Shown here piece after piece: positions 1 through 7,817 of a stretch of DNA of 44,071 nt. The position numbers were made by a program, and so were the translations under genes. The notes beneath the pieces are model-generated. The model made no database searches. It was given only the letters and a program-made list of their open reading frames with translations, and was not told where the DNA came from. Location: contig CAZOWL010000026.1 in NCBI GenBank assembly GCA_964583605.1, positions 1 to 44,071 on the forward strand. Direction: 5' to 3'. This DNA is from CAZOWL01 sp964583605. GTDB lineage: Bacteria > Pseudomonadota > Gammaproteobacteria > Chromatiales > Chromatiaceae. Within the stretch, counting starts at the first letter, position 1; every line of letters starts with the position of its first letter.

Positions 1-20
1 ACCTTTACATCTTATTTTCG

Positions 21-308
21 GTGAGGAGCTGTCTTGACAGGGGGTACCACCTCCCACGGAAGCAGCTCAGTCGGCTGTTGGCCGAAGGGCTGGTCTGCCA
101 GCGCCACAATCCGTTCCACAAGCGCTTGCCGCTCTACGAGCAGACCGACGCGGACCGGCGCACCTATGAGGCGGTCCAGGCCGCTTGGAATGAGCATACC
201 AGGTCGATCTCAGGGAACCTCTCCCAGGGCGAGCTGGAGACGACCCTCCGAACCCTTGCGACGCTTAGCGACCTCCACACCCAACCTGACGAGGTAGAAG
301 ACGATTAA
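21..308 (+). CDS. MarR-family regulator, C-terminal part (partial)
   Basis: The 95 codons resemble the second half of a MarR-type winged-helix regulator. The stretch 'LLAEGLVCQRHNPFHKR' fits the recognition-helix/wing region, where family members carry 'L..EGLV.R..NP.HKR'. The helix after it (TYEAVQAAWNEHT...LSQGELETTLRTLATLS) fits the C-terminal dimerisation helices. The usual N-terminal 50-60 residues are absent. The frame stays open to the left window edge, so the gene may simply be cut by the window, or it may be a relic whose first part has been lost. The first residues (RSCLDRGYHLPRK) do not look like the expected helix, which favours damage. The GTG at 21 is only the first possible start and is not trusted. 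No target can be inferred. The family is assigned from pattern alone. Confidence 0.5.
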   Translation: MRSCLDRGYHLPRKQLSRLLAEGLVCQRHNPFHKRLPLYEQTDADRRTYEAVQAAWNEHTRSISGNLSQGELETTLRTLATLSDLHTQPDEVEDD

Positions 309-389
309 GGATAGCCTGCAGCTTACCATTGCCGTGCCGGACTCGCTGCCGCGGAGCACGCGGACAGCGAGGCGCAAGGCCCTTCTCTG

Positions 390-421
390 CGAAGGGCAAG
401 AGTCACGAAGGGCAAGAGTCA
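390..421. repeat. Tandem 16-bp direct repeat
   Basis: A 16-base unit (CGAAGGGCAAGAGTCA) occurs at 390-405 and again immediately at 406-421. The second unit overlaps the stop codon of the transposase that reads leftward. It sits at the left end of the transposase element, so it may be an end repeat or insertion footprint. Confidence 0.75.
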
Positions 422-1318
422 GGTTTTGCCTTTTGCCTCTCTTGCCCGAAGCACGATACGGCTGACGCGCGAGTAGTGGAGGCAGAAATACTCACCGATC
501 TGCTTCAACGTGTAGCCGCCGCTGGCATAGGCGACCGCGATTGCCTCATCGCGGTCCGGGTACAGGGTGGCATATTCGGCCAGCGCCTTGGCGGGCGGAC
601 GGCGCTGCGCGCGGGGAACCTCCGAGAGATCCCGGTCGTTCGGCAGCTGGCGCCGAAGGTTGTCGACGAATGCCTCGGAGCCGAGAAAGACCTGGTGCTT
701 GAGCTGCTCCCAGGGCCCGGGCTGGCCGATGCCTTCGGCGACGAAGCGCCGATACCTCGCGACGGCAGTCTGCTCCGTGGCGCCGAAGGCCGACAACAAC
801 CAATCCCGGCGCAGCCAATCCGAACAGGCCGCCTCGCCCGTCGTCGCGCGGTAGCTGCTCCATGGCCAATCCTGGGGTCGGTCGAGCATCCGTGCCCGCA
901 CCGGATTCAAGACGATGTAACGGGCCAACTCCCTCAGGTACGTTTCTCTCTGGACGATGATCGCCTTGTACCGCCCTTGAAAGACGTGTCCGCAGCGTCC
1001 GTGTGCATCGTTGAAGCGCCGCGTGTAGACGCCGTTCAGTTGCCGCATGCCCTTGGACAGGTTTCCATCTGGCGTCTCGATCAGCAGGTGATAGTGGTTC
1101 GACATCAAACAGTAGGCGTGTCCCCACCAGTTGTAGCGCTCACAGACCTCGGCAAGCAGGGCAAGGAACATCCGGCGGTCGCCGTCACCGCGATAGATAG
1201 CCTCACGCGCGTCACCGCGCGAGGTGATGTGGTAGAGAAGCGCCGGGAAACTCGACTCTCAGGGGACGGGCCATGCCCGAAGCTTAGCTCGCCGTGGGCA
1301 AAAGACAAGACCTGACTC
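416..1318. mobile_element. Putative RAYT-bearing element with imperfect terminal inverted repeats
   Basis: Bases 416-437 on the plus strand read GAGTCAGGTTTTGCCTTTTG followed by CC. The minus strand of the other flank, about 1297-1318, reads GAGTCAGGTCTTGTCTTTTG followed by CC. The two 22-base ends match at 20 positions and face inward around the transposase gene. Direct repeats lie just outside each end (390-421 and 1311-1372). Such a TIR pair is not typical of IS200/RAYT genes, so the flanks could instead be the REP-like sequences the transposase recognises. The limits are inferred. Confidence 0.5.
419..1274 (-). pseudogene. REP-associated tyrosine transposase (RAYT, Y1/IS200-like), frameshifted
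   Basis: The open part (1171 to 419, 250 residues) is a Y1-type HUH transposase of the RAYT group. It has the His-hydrophobic-His metal motif in 'MSNHYHLLIETP', then 'GNLSKGMRQLNGVYTRRFN' and 'GHVFQGRYKAI', and the helix 'YLRELARYIVLNPVRA', which carries a tyrosine in the position expected for the nucleophile. A C-terminal helix-turn-helix-like segment (YTLKQIGEYFCLHYSRVSRIV) follows. The usual N-terminus (MARPLR.E.PG..YH..SRG) is present upstream but in two frames. An ATG at 1274 begins MARPLRVEF and runs to a stop, and the rest (ALLYHITSRGDAREAIYRGDGDRR) continues in the frame of the main ORF. The break is near 1240-1248 and equals a loss of two bases or a gain of one. The protein is therefore probably inactive unless frameshifting or an internal start (1171) is used. 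Such proteins are linked to the spread of REP palindromes. Confidence 0.8.
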
Positions 1319-1372
1319 CGTCCCCGTCCCCGCCTGCCCCTGACTCCGTCCCCGGGGCGTGACTCCGCCCCC
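1311..1372. repeat. Three direct copies of a TGACTCCGtCCCC motif
   Basis: TGACTCCGTCCCC occurs at about 1313-1325 and 1341-1353, and a variant (TGACTCCGCCCCC) at 1360-1372. They lie directly outside the right end of the transposase element and upstream of the exported beta-helix gene. They may be remnants of REP-like units associated with the transposase. Confidence 0.6.
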
Positions 1373-1453
1373 GGGCGGTGCTGCATACGCAAACTCGTAA
1401 CATTCGTGTTCTAAGCTGTACGCCGCATCACACTGTCAATAGAGAGGACCGTC

Positions 1454-2896
1454 ATGGCCGCTACACGTCTCTGCGCGAATGTCACGCGCGTCTCCCTCGT
1501 TGGAGCCCTCGTTGGCTCGGCGCTTGTCGCCGGGGTCGGCGCCGCCGATGCTGCCACGTCACCGGTGACGAGCGCCAACGACAGCGGCCCCGGCTCCTTC
1601 CGGTCGGCCGTTGAAGCGGCCAACGCCGATCCCTCGATCGACAAGATCGACTTCGCGCCCGGTCTCGTCGTAGGGCTTGAGACAGAGGTGGTCTACACCG
1701 GTGATCAGGAGCTGAAGATCAACGGCAATGGCTCGACCGTGTCCGGTGCGAGCGGCGACGCCGCCGCCAACACGACTTGGGATGGCGGACTGTTTGTATC
1801 GGCGTCGGCCGCCGATCTCGAGCTCGTCAACATCTCATTCGTGGACAGCTTCAACAACGGCGTGGCGGTGTTCCTGCCGGCGAGCGCGATCGGGGAGACG
1901 ATGGAGCTGAAGCTCCGCAATGTGCAGGTCTCCGGTGCACAGTTCCACGGTGTGCTTATCGATGGCCAGTCCTCCTCGGGCTACAACACCGATGACGTCA
2001 TCCATCCCAACTGTGTTGATCCGCATCCGGTCGACTCGGGGCTCACGATCGTAGTAGACATCGCGAATACGACCGTCGTCGACAGCGGCGTCCTTGCGCC
2101 GACCTTTGACACGAGCATCGCCACCGGCTGTCCGCAGGACTTCGACGGCGTGCGCGTCGATCAGGGCGGGGCCGGCGACATCCTGGCCGACGTGAGGAAC
2201 GCCCACTTCGACAACAACCTGGCCGACGGCATGGAGCTGGACGAGGCCGGCGACGGCAGCGTCTACGCCGACGTGAGGAACGCGACCTTCGAGGGCAACG
2301 GCGAGACCGTACCACCGAGCGACCGTCCCGACCTCGTCGACCTTGATGACGGCTTCGACATCGACGAGGCCGACGACGGCGGCATCGTGACCCGGCTCAG
2401 GAATACCTCGCTGAGCGGGAATTTCGACGAGGGACTTGACCTCGACGAGGCCGGCGAGGGCGACGTCGATGTCGAGGTCACGAGCTCGGTCGCCGATGGC
2501 AACCTGGACGAAGGCCTGAAGGCCGACGAGGAAGGCGGCGGTGACCTCCTGGTCGAGATCAGGAATACGAGCTCATCGTACAGCCAGGCCGACGACGGCG
2601 TGAGCTTCGGCGAGACCGGTGACGGCGACCTCGAGGCCGACATCAAGAACAGCAACTTCGACGGCAACGACGGCGATGGCCTGGACATCGGCCAGGACGA
2701 CGCCGGCATGCTCGACGTCGAGGTCAAGAATTCGACCGCTACCGACAACGGCGGACGCGGCATCGATGCCGAGCAGGCGGGCGGTGACGCCGGTAGCGTG
2801 CTTGAGGTGAAGAACGGCAACCTGAGCGGTAACGACGACGGCGCGATCCGTATTCGCGGCGATATCGGCGCAAAACTTCAGAACGTCATCGAGTGA
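1454..2896 (+). CDS. Exported acidic right-handed beta-helix repeat protein
   Basis: This 480-residue protein has a signal peptide (positively charged start, hydrophobic LVGALVGSALVAGVGA, likely cleavage near ADAA at 30-34). Residues 38-130 resemble the start of pectate-lyase-like or polymorphic outer-membrane beta-helix proteins (NDSGPGSFRSAVEAAN, then NGNGSTVSG). From about residue 249 to the end there are eight units of 27-28 residues with the pattern N-x-(S/T/N/H)-x-x-x-N-x-x-D-G-(hydrophobic)-x-(hydrophobic)-D-E-x-G-x-G-D, ending in VEVK/ADVR. One unit carries a 15-residue insertion (GETVPPSDRPDLVDL region). The coils are extremely rich in Asp, Glu, Gly and Asn, suggesting a calcium-binding or salt-adapted surface fibre. 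No catalytic residues were recognised. The ATG at 1454 has AGAGAGGA just upstream. It lies 138 bases before the nuclease gene on the same strand. It could be a lyase, an adhesin or a structural matrix protein. Confidence 0.8.
   Translation: MAATRLCANVTRVSLVGALVGSALVAGVGAADAATSPVTSANDSGPGSFRSAVEAANADPSIDKIDFAPGLVVGLETEVVYTGDQELKINGNGSTVSGASGDAAANTTWDGGLFVSASAADLELVNISFVDSFNNGVAVFLPASAIGETMELKLRNVQVSGAQFHGVLIDGQSSSGYNTDDVIHPNCVDPHPVDSGLTIVVDIANTTVVDSGVLAPTFDTSIATGCPQDFDGVRVDQGGAGDILADVRNAHFDNNLADGMELDEAGDGSVYADVRNATFEGNGETVPPSDRPDLVDLDDGFDIDEADDGGIVTRLRNTSLSGNFDEGLDLDEAGEGDVDVEVTSSVADGNLDEGLKADEEGGGDLLVEIRNTSSSYSQADDGVSFGETGDGDLEADIKNSNFDGNDGDGLDIGQDDAGMLDVEVKNSTATDNGGRGIDAEQAGGDAGSVLEVKNGNLSGNDDGAIRIRGDIGAKLQNVIE
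2198..2893 (+). repeat. 81-84 bp coding repeat in the beta-helix gene
   Basis: Eight successive units encode one beta-helix coil each, about 27-28 codons per unit. Some DNA blocks are nearly identical, for example GACGTGAGGAACGC at about 2190 and again at about 2271. Others have diverged, so the array looks old rather than freshly amplified. Confidence 0.75.
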
Positions 2897-3034
2897 TTCA
2901 CGGCTGCGGTGGGGTACGGGACGCATGGCGACCGCGCACCCTACCCACAACTGGCTCAACCAACGCCTTCCGCCTGTCGGCGGCCGATCAGACCCGAGGG
3001 GCCAAGACCTCTCCCAACCTGAGGATCGATCCAC

Positions 3035-5446
3035 ATGCGGTTCAGAACGAGCAACGCGCTCACAGCCATCGCCACCGCCGTCACCTTGGCGCTTGGCGCC
3101 CAGACGGCGTCGGCGGCAACGGGCGACCCGGTGCTGATCAACGAGGTGTTAGCGAGCCACACTGGAACAGATGACACCGAGTACGTCGAGCTGTTCGGCC
3201 TCCCGGGCACGACCCTGGAGGGCCTGAGCCTGATCGTTGTCGAGGGCGATTCATCCGGCGCGGGGACGATCGACCGGCGCCTGGACTTCGAGGCGTCGGA
3301 TATCCTCGGAAGCAACGGCTTCTACCTGATCGGGAATCCCGTCGGCCTGGCGGCAAACTACGGGGTTGTGCCGAACATCGAGGTGGAAGACAACTATCTG
3401 GAGAACAGCAGCCTCACTGTGGCGCTCGTGGAGACCGCGAGCATTAGCGGCGACTCGGTCAGCGGCGACGAGGTGGTCCTGGACGCGGTGGGAATCGACG
3501 ATGGAGGCAACGGCGATATGTTTTTCTTCGCCGCGCCGGTGATCGGACCGGATGGCGACTTCTTTCCTGCAGGCGTGCGACGGGCAGTCGACGGGGTCGA
3601 CACCGATGCCGCGTCTGACTGGTTGATCAGCGACTTTAATCTGGGCGCTGACAATACCCCGACGGGCGGCGACACCTCCCCAACCCCGCCGCCGATCGCG
3701 GCGACGATCATGGAGATCCAAGGGGCCGGACACCTGTCCCCGCTCGAAGGCAAGAACGTGCTGACCACTGGCATCGTGACCGCGGTGGACTCCAACGGGT
3801 TCTATATCCAGGACCCCGACGGCGACGGCAACGACGCCACCGCGGATGGACTGTTCGTCTTCACAGGTGCGGCGCCCGCGACGCAATCGGGAGATCTCGT
3901 CGAGGTGACTGGGCCGGTGACTGAGTACATCCCCGGCGGCGCTTCCACCGGCAACCTATCGACCACCGAGATCGACGCGGCCGAGCTCACGGTGTTGTCC
4001 GTGGGCAATAGGCTGCCGGAGCCGGTGCGGATCGGGGGGCCGCTCGGCCGGAAGCCCCCGACCGCAAACATCGACGACGATGCGTTCGCAAGTTTCGACC
4101 CGGACAGCGACGGCCTCGACTTCTACGAGTCGCTGGAAGGCATGCGCGTCGAGATTGTGCAGCCGGTGAGCGTGTCCGGACGCAATCGCTTCGGCGAGAT
4201 CTACACGCTGGCCGGGGGCGGCTGGATTCCATTCGCCACCGGACGCAGCCTGCGCGGGACGATCAACATCGGCCCCGACGACTTCAATCCCGAACGGGTC
4301 CAGATCCAGCTTGATAGCGGCATCTTGCCCGGCTTCGACCTTGTCGTCGACACCGGTGTGCGCCTCACCGACGTCACCGGGGTCGTCGGCTACAGCTTCG
4401 GCAATTTCGAGGTCTACCCCACGGAGCCATTCTCTGAGCTTTTCGCGCGTACCCCACGTCCGGAAACCTCACGCCTGAGCCCGACCCGTCACCAGCTGAC
4501 CGTGGCCAGCTACAACGTCTTGAACCTGGATCCGAAGATCGAGGAGGGGCAAAGCAGCAGCAACACCGACGATGACGTCGGTAACGGCCGCTTCGCCGCA
4601 ATTGCCGGGCAGATCGTCGATAACCTCCGCGCGCCGGACATCGTGGCGCTCCAGGAGGTGCAAGACAATAACGGGGCCGAGCCCGGCACGGTTGCCGCCG
4701 ACGAAACCCTTCAGCTTTTGGTCGACGAGATCGCTAACCAGAGCGGCATTCGATACGAGTACATCGACAACCCCTTCATCGGCGACAACACCAGCGGCGG
4801 CCAGCCAAATGGCAACATCCGGGTCGCCTTCCTGTATAACCCGGAGCGCGTCCATCTGGTAGCTGGCACCGTCGCGACCATCGGTGACCCCGAGGATCAG
4901 CAGATCAACCCGGACAATCCGTTCTACGACGCGCGCTTGCCGCTGATCGCGACCTTTGAGCTCAACGGCCAGACCATCACGGTGGTGAACAACCACTTCT
5001 CGTCCAAGAGCGGCAGCAAGCCACTGTTCGGTATGGCGCAGCCAGCCGACCAGCGCCAGGAAGACCCAGCCGTAAACGGTAGTCTCGATGAACGCCGGGC
5101 ACAGGCCGATGCCGTGCTGGCCCATGTCGACGGGATTCTCGGGAACGACCCTGACGCCAAGGTGATCGTATTGGGCGATTTCAACGAGTTCGAGTTCGTC
5201 TCGCCGCTGAAGACGCTGGAGCAGAGCCTGGTCAACCTCACCAACAGGCTGTTGCCAAACGAGCGCTACAGCTATATCTTCGACGGGAACTCGCAATCGC
5301 TCGATCACATCCTGGTGACGCCGAACCTATCCCGTTGGGCGCAGTTCGATGTCGTGCACGTCAACGCCGAGTACGCTGAGACGCCGCAACGGGCGAGTGA
5401 TCACGACCCCCTGCTCGTGCGCCTGCCTCTGTTCCGGGGGCGGTAG
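3035..5446 (+). CDS. Extracellular endonuclease/exonuclease/phosphatase-family nuclease (ExeM/NucH-like)
   Basis: The 803-residue exported protein begins with a signal peptide (ALTAIATAVTLALGAQTASAA). Residues about 30-215 look like a lamin-tail-like domain (INEVLASHTGTDDTEYVELFGLPG). Residues 225-385 form an OB-fold-like region (GIVTAVDSNGFYIQDPDGDG, GDLVEVTGPVTEY). Residues 488-797 are the endonuclease/exonuclease/phosphatase catalytic domain. Visible active-site elements are ASYNVLNLDP with N near 494, LQEV with metal-binding E541, GDFNE with D715/N717, and the terminal SDHDP with D789/H790. This order matches known extracellular DNases such as ExeM of Shewanella. The likely role is cutting extracellular DNA for nutrient recovery or biofilm turnover. 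A weak GAGG lies upstream of the ATG. The next gene encodes an exported 5'-nucleotidase, which would act on the products. Confidence 0.85.
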   Translation: MRFRTSNALTAIATAVTLALGAQTASAATGDPVLINEVLASHTGTDDTEYVELFGLPGTTLEGLSLIVVEGDSSGAGTIDRRLDFEASDILGSNGFYLIGNPVGLAANYGVVPNIEVEDNYLENSSLTVALVETASISGDSVSGDEVVLDAVGIDDGGNGDMFFFAAPVIGPDGDFFPAGVRRAVDGVDTDAASDWLISDFNLGADNTPTGGDTSPTPPPIAATIMEIQGAGHLSPLEGKNVLTTGIVTAVDSNGFYIQDPDGDGNDATADGLFVFTGAAPATQSGDLVEVTGPVTEYIPGGASTGNLSTTEIDAAELTVLSVGNRLPEPVRIGGPLGRKPPTANIDDDAFASFDPDSDGLDFYESLEGMRVEIVQPVSVSGRNRFGEIYTLAGGGWIPFATGRSLRGTINIGPDDFNPERVQIQLDSGILPGFDLVVDTGVRLTDVTGVVGYSFGNFEVYPTEPFSELFARTPRPETSRLSPTRHQLTVASYNVLNLDPKIEEGQSSSNTDDDVGNGRFAAIAGQIVDNLRAPDIVALQEVQDNNGAEPGTVAADETLQLLVDEIANQSGIRYEYIDNPFIGDNTSGGQPNGNIRVAFLYNPERVHLVAGTVATIGDPEDQQINPDNPFYDARLPLIATFELNGQTITVVNNHFSSKSGSKPLFGMAQPADQRQEDPAVNGSLDERRAQADAVLAHVDGILGNDPDAKVIVLGDFNEFEFVSPLKTLEQSLVNLTNRLLPNERYSYIFDGNSQSLDHILVTPNLSRWAQFDVVHVNAEYAETPQRASDHDPLLVRLPLFRGR

Positions 5447-5489
5447 GCGCGCCATCACGCCTGCGGCGTCCTCGCGGCGGCGAGCCTAA

Positions 5490-5519
5490 GGAGCGGAGTC
5501 GCTATATCGACTCTGCTCC
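5490..5519. other. Inverted repeat between nuclease and nucleotidase genes
   Basis: Twelve-base arms at 5490-5501 and 5508-5519 (GGAGCGGAGTCG and CGACTCTGCTCC) pair with one mismatch around a six-base loop. No T-run follows, so this is either a weak terminator/attenuator for the nuclease gene or an operator-like palindrome ahead of the nucleotidase gene. The rest of the 260-base spacer shows nothing recognisable apart from an AT-richer stretch at about 5640-5690 that could hold the nucleotidase promoter. Confidence 0.5.
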
Positions 5520-5706
5520 GGAATACGGGCTTGGCGTTGCGACCCCCGACCGACCACGGAAGCGCCCAGTCGGGCCAGCTGACTGGCGCTTCAAGGACTG
5601 TTCGCACGCAACTGCTGGTCATCCTAGTGTCGTCGGCACGTAACACTAAATTAATCCAGTCTCTCTAAACTCTAGGCTCTCTAACCCGACCTCAGGACTC
5701 ATCTGC

Positions 5707-7668
5707 ATGAGAACGACCAAGCTGCTTGCCGTCCTTGGCGCGGCGACCCTAATGCTCGCCATCGGATTACAGGCGCCGCCAACGCAGGCCCTGGGCTACG
5801 ACGAGGACGACCGGTTCGACTTCGTTGGGAAGCTCGACCAGCTTCGTGAGCGACTGACCTGCCTGCGCAACACCCGCAACAAGTTGCAGGTGCTGCACAG
5901 CTCGGACAACGAATCCTCGTTCCAGGATCCGAACTCCCTTGAGGAGAAGATCCTCGGCTTCTCGACTGTGGTCGAGGGCCTGCGCGAGGTTGCCCGCCGC
6001 GACTGCATCCCGTCGCTGCACGTCACTGCCGGCGACCACACGATCCCCGGCCCCTTCTATCAGGCCGCGGCCGAGGTCGACTTCCTGGACGCACCTGGCC
6101 TCGGCGACATCAAGATGTACAACGCGATGGGCCTTGCGGCGAACGGTATCGGCAACCACGAGTTTGACGGCGGCATTAACGAGTTTGCCACGATGCTCGC
6201 AATGGCCGACTACCCGTTCCTGGCGGTGAACCTCGACTTCAGCAATGTCGCGCTGGAGCCAGGCACGCCCAAGATCCGCATCGGACGTGATGCCGGCCCC
6301 TGCTTCCTCAGCCGCGGCAAGGTGGCGAAGAGCTGCTGGACCCTCGTCGGTGGGGAGCGGGTGGGTCTGATCGGCCGCGCACCCGGTGACTTCTTCAACG
6401 TCATCGAAGACCCGCTCAACACCCTCGGCGGCCTCGATTTCGTCGGTGGGCGCGACCCGGAGACCAACCTTGCCTTCGAGGACCCGGTCGACCAGATCAA
6501 TGAGCAGGTCAGGCTGCTCGAGCGGCGCGGCGTCAAGCGGATCATCCTGCTGAATCATGCGCAGGACTTCGACACCGACGAGGCGTCGTTTGGGAAGCTG
6601 CGCGGCGTCGACATCATCGTCGAGGCCGGTGCGACCGGCTTCCAGTCCAAGGCCGAGGCCGATGGGCCGTTCAACTTCCTGCGTCCCGAGGACGAGCAGG
6701 ATCGCGGCACCGTGGAATATCCGCTCGTGCTTCAGAACGACGATGGTGAAACCGTTCTGACGATCAACAGCGACCAGCAGTATCGCTATGTCGGCAATCT
6801 GATCGTCGAGCTCGATCGCGATGGCCGGATCGTCGGTATCGACGATCGCAGCGGACCGGTTGCCACGACGCCGGAGGCGGTCGAGCTCCTCGAGACAGAG
6901 CTCGGCATGGACCTCGAGCCGGCCGATGATGTCGCCACCGTCTTTGCGGCCCTGCAAGGCACGCCGTCGATCGTCGATGCCTTCGCCGTGGTCGGCGAGA
7001 CAGAGAATCCGCTCAATGGTCTGCGCGCCGACGTGCGCACGCGCGAGACGAACCTCGGACGCCTGGCGGCCGACTCTACGCTTTGGTACGCGGATAAGAT
7101 CCTCCCTAACACGGTGGACATCGCGCTAAAGAACGGCGGTGGCATCCGCGACAGTATCACGGGTCCGTCGATCATCCGCCTGACCATACAGGCGGCTCTG
7201 GCCTTCGACAATCGGCTGGCTGTGGTCGAGCTCACCGGCGAGCAGTTGATCGCGACGATGGAGAACGCGGTGAGTCGGGTCCCGGCGGCTGACGGGCGTT
7301 TCCCGCAGGTTGCGGGGATGTTCCTCGAGTACGACGCCAGCCAGCCGGGTGAGCAGGGTCAGGCGAGCCTGACGACGCCGTCGCGGGTCAAGACGTTGAT
7401 CATCACCCGAAGCGACGGCGCGACCGATACCCTGATCGAGGACTTCACGGCCCAGGGCGACCTCAGTCGCACCTTCGTGATGGCGACCAACAGCTTCCTC
7501 AGGACGGGCGGCGACGGCTATGCTGGGATCGCCGCGGCAACGCCGCTCCTCGACGAGACCGCGATCGGCGAGCAGCAGATCCTTGAGGAGTATATCCAGG
7601 ATGTATTGGGCGGCGTCGTCGATCTTCCTGACCCTCCCGCCAATCCACGCGTCGTGCGCCTGCCGTAA
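5707..7668 (+). CDS. Exported 5'-nucleotidase/metallophosphatase (UshA-like)
   Basis: The 653-residue protein has a signal peptide (LLAVLGAATLMLAIGLQAPPTQA). Its N-terminal calcineurin-like metallophosphatase domain shows VLHSSDNES (D67, N68) in place of the usual LHTNDxHG, AGDHTIPGPF as the second metal site, GNHEFDGG at 149-156, and a LNHAQ metal motif with H284. The C-terminal nucleotidase domain shows NGGGIRDS near 476-483, AFDNRLAVVELTGEQL and GGDGYAGIAAA. The family dephosphorylates nucleotides in the periplasm or outside the cell. Just downstream of an exported nuclease, it would release nucleoside and phosphate from digested DNA. Replacement of His by Asn in the first motif (DxH to DNE) is seen in some exported relatives and may alter metal choice. 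The ATG at 5707 is the only start that places a clean signal peptide at the N-terminus. The gene ends 30 bases before a strong terminator. Confidence 0.88.
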   Translation: MRTTKLLAVLGAATLMLAIGLQAPPTQALGYDEDDRFDFVGKLDQLRERLTCLRNTRNKLQVLHSSDNESSFQDPNSLEEKILGFSTVVEGLREVARRDCIPSLHVTAGDHTIPGPFYQAAAEVDFLDAPGLGDIKMYNAMGLAANGIGNHEFDGGINEFATMLAMADYPFLAVNLDFSNVALEPGTPKIRIGRDAGPCFLSRGKVAKSCWTLVGGERVGLIGRAPGDFFNVIEDPLNTLGGLDFVGGRDPETNLAFEDPVDQINEQVRLLERRGVKRIILLNHAQDFDTDEASFGKLRGVDIIVEAGATGFQSKAEADGPFNFLRPEDEQDRGTVEYPLVLQNDDGETVLTINSDQQYRYVGNLIVELDRDGRIVGIDDRSGPVATTPEAVELLETELGMDLEPADDVATVFAALQGTPSIVDAFAVVGETENPLNGLRADVRTRETNLGRLAADSTLWYADKILPNTVDIALKNGGGIRDSITGPSIIRLTIQAALAFDNRLAVVELTGEQLIATMENAVSRVPAADGRFPQVAGMFLEYDASQPGEQGQASLTTPSRVKTLIITRSDGATDTLIEDFTAQGDLSRTFVMATNSFLRTGGDGYAGIAAATPLLDETAIGEQQILEEYIQDVLGGVVDLPDPPANPRVVRLP

Positions 7669-7698
7669 GGCCGCGACTCATCGTTGATTCTGCCGCGA

Positions 7699-7731
7699 GA
7701 CCCCGCCGCGCCCTGCTCGGCGGGGTCTTTC
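7699..7731. terminator. Intrinsic terminator after the nucleotidase gene
   Basis: A perfect ten-base stem (GACCCCGCCG at 7699-7708, CGGCGGGGTC at 7718-7727) with a nine-base loop is followed by TTTCT. It lies between convergent genes. On the minus strand the hairpin is preceded by AGAAA, so the T-run favours plus-strand termination. Confidence 0.85.
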
Positions 7732-7817
7732 TCCGGGCCATGCATCTGTCTCCTCAATGACCCCTTCGGCCCGTGATCGCGACCAGAGGCAAGGCCCTGG
7801 GAGGAAAGCAGGCGCTG

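Noticed and set aside
329..1315. Long plus-strand frame (328 codons) opposite the transposase
   Set aside because: It is the antisense shadow of the RAYT gene and has no recognisable domain.
5767..6957. Long minus-strand frame (396 codons) inside the nucleotidase gene
   Set aside because: The plus strand has clear nucleotidase motifs across the whole stretch; the antisense frame is a result of high GC.
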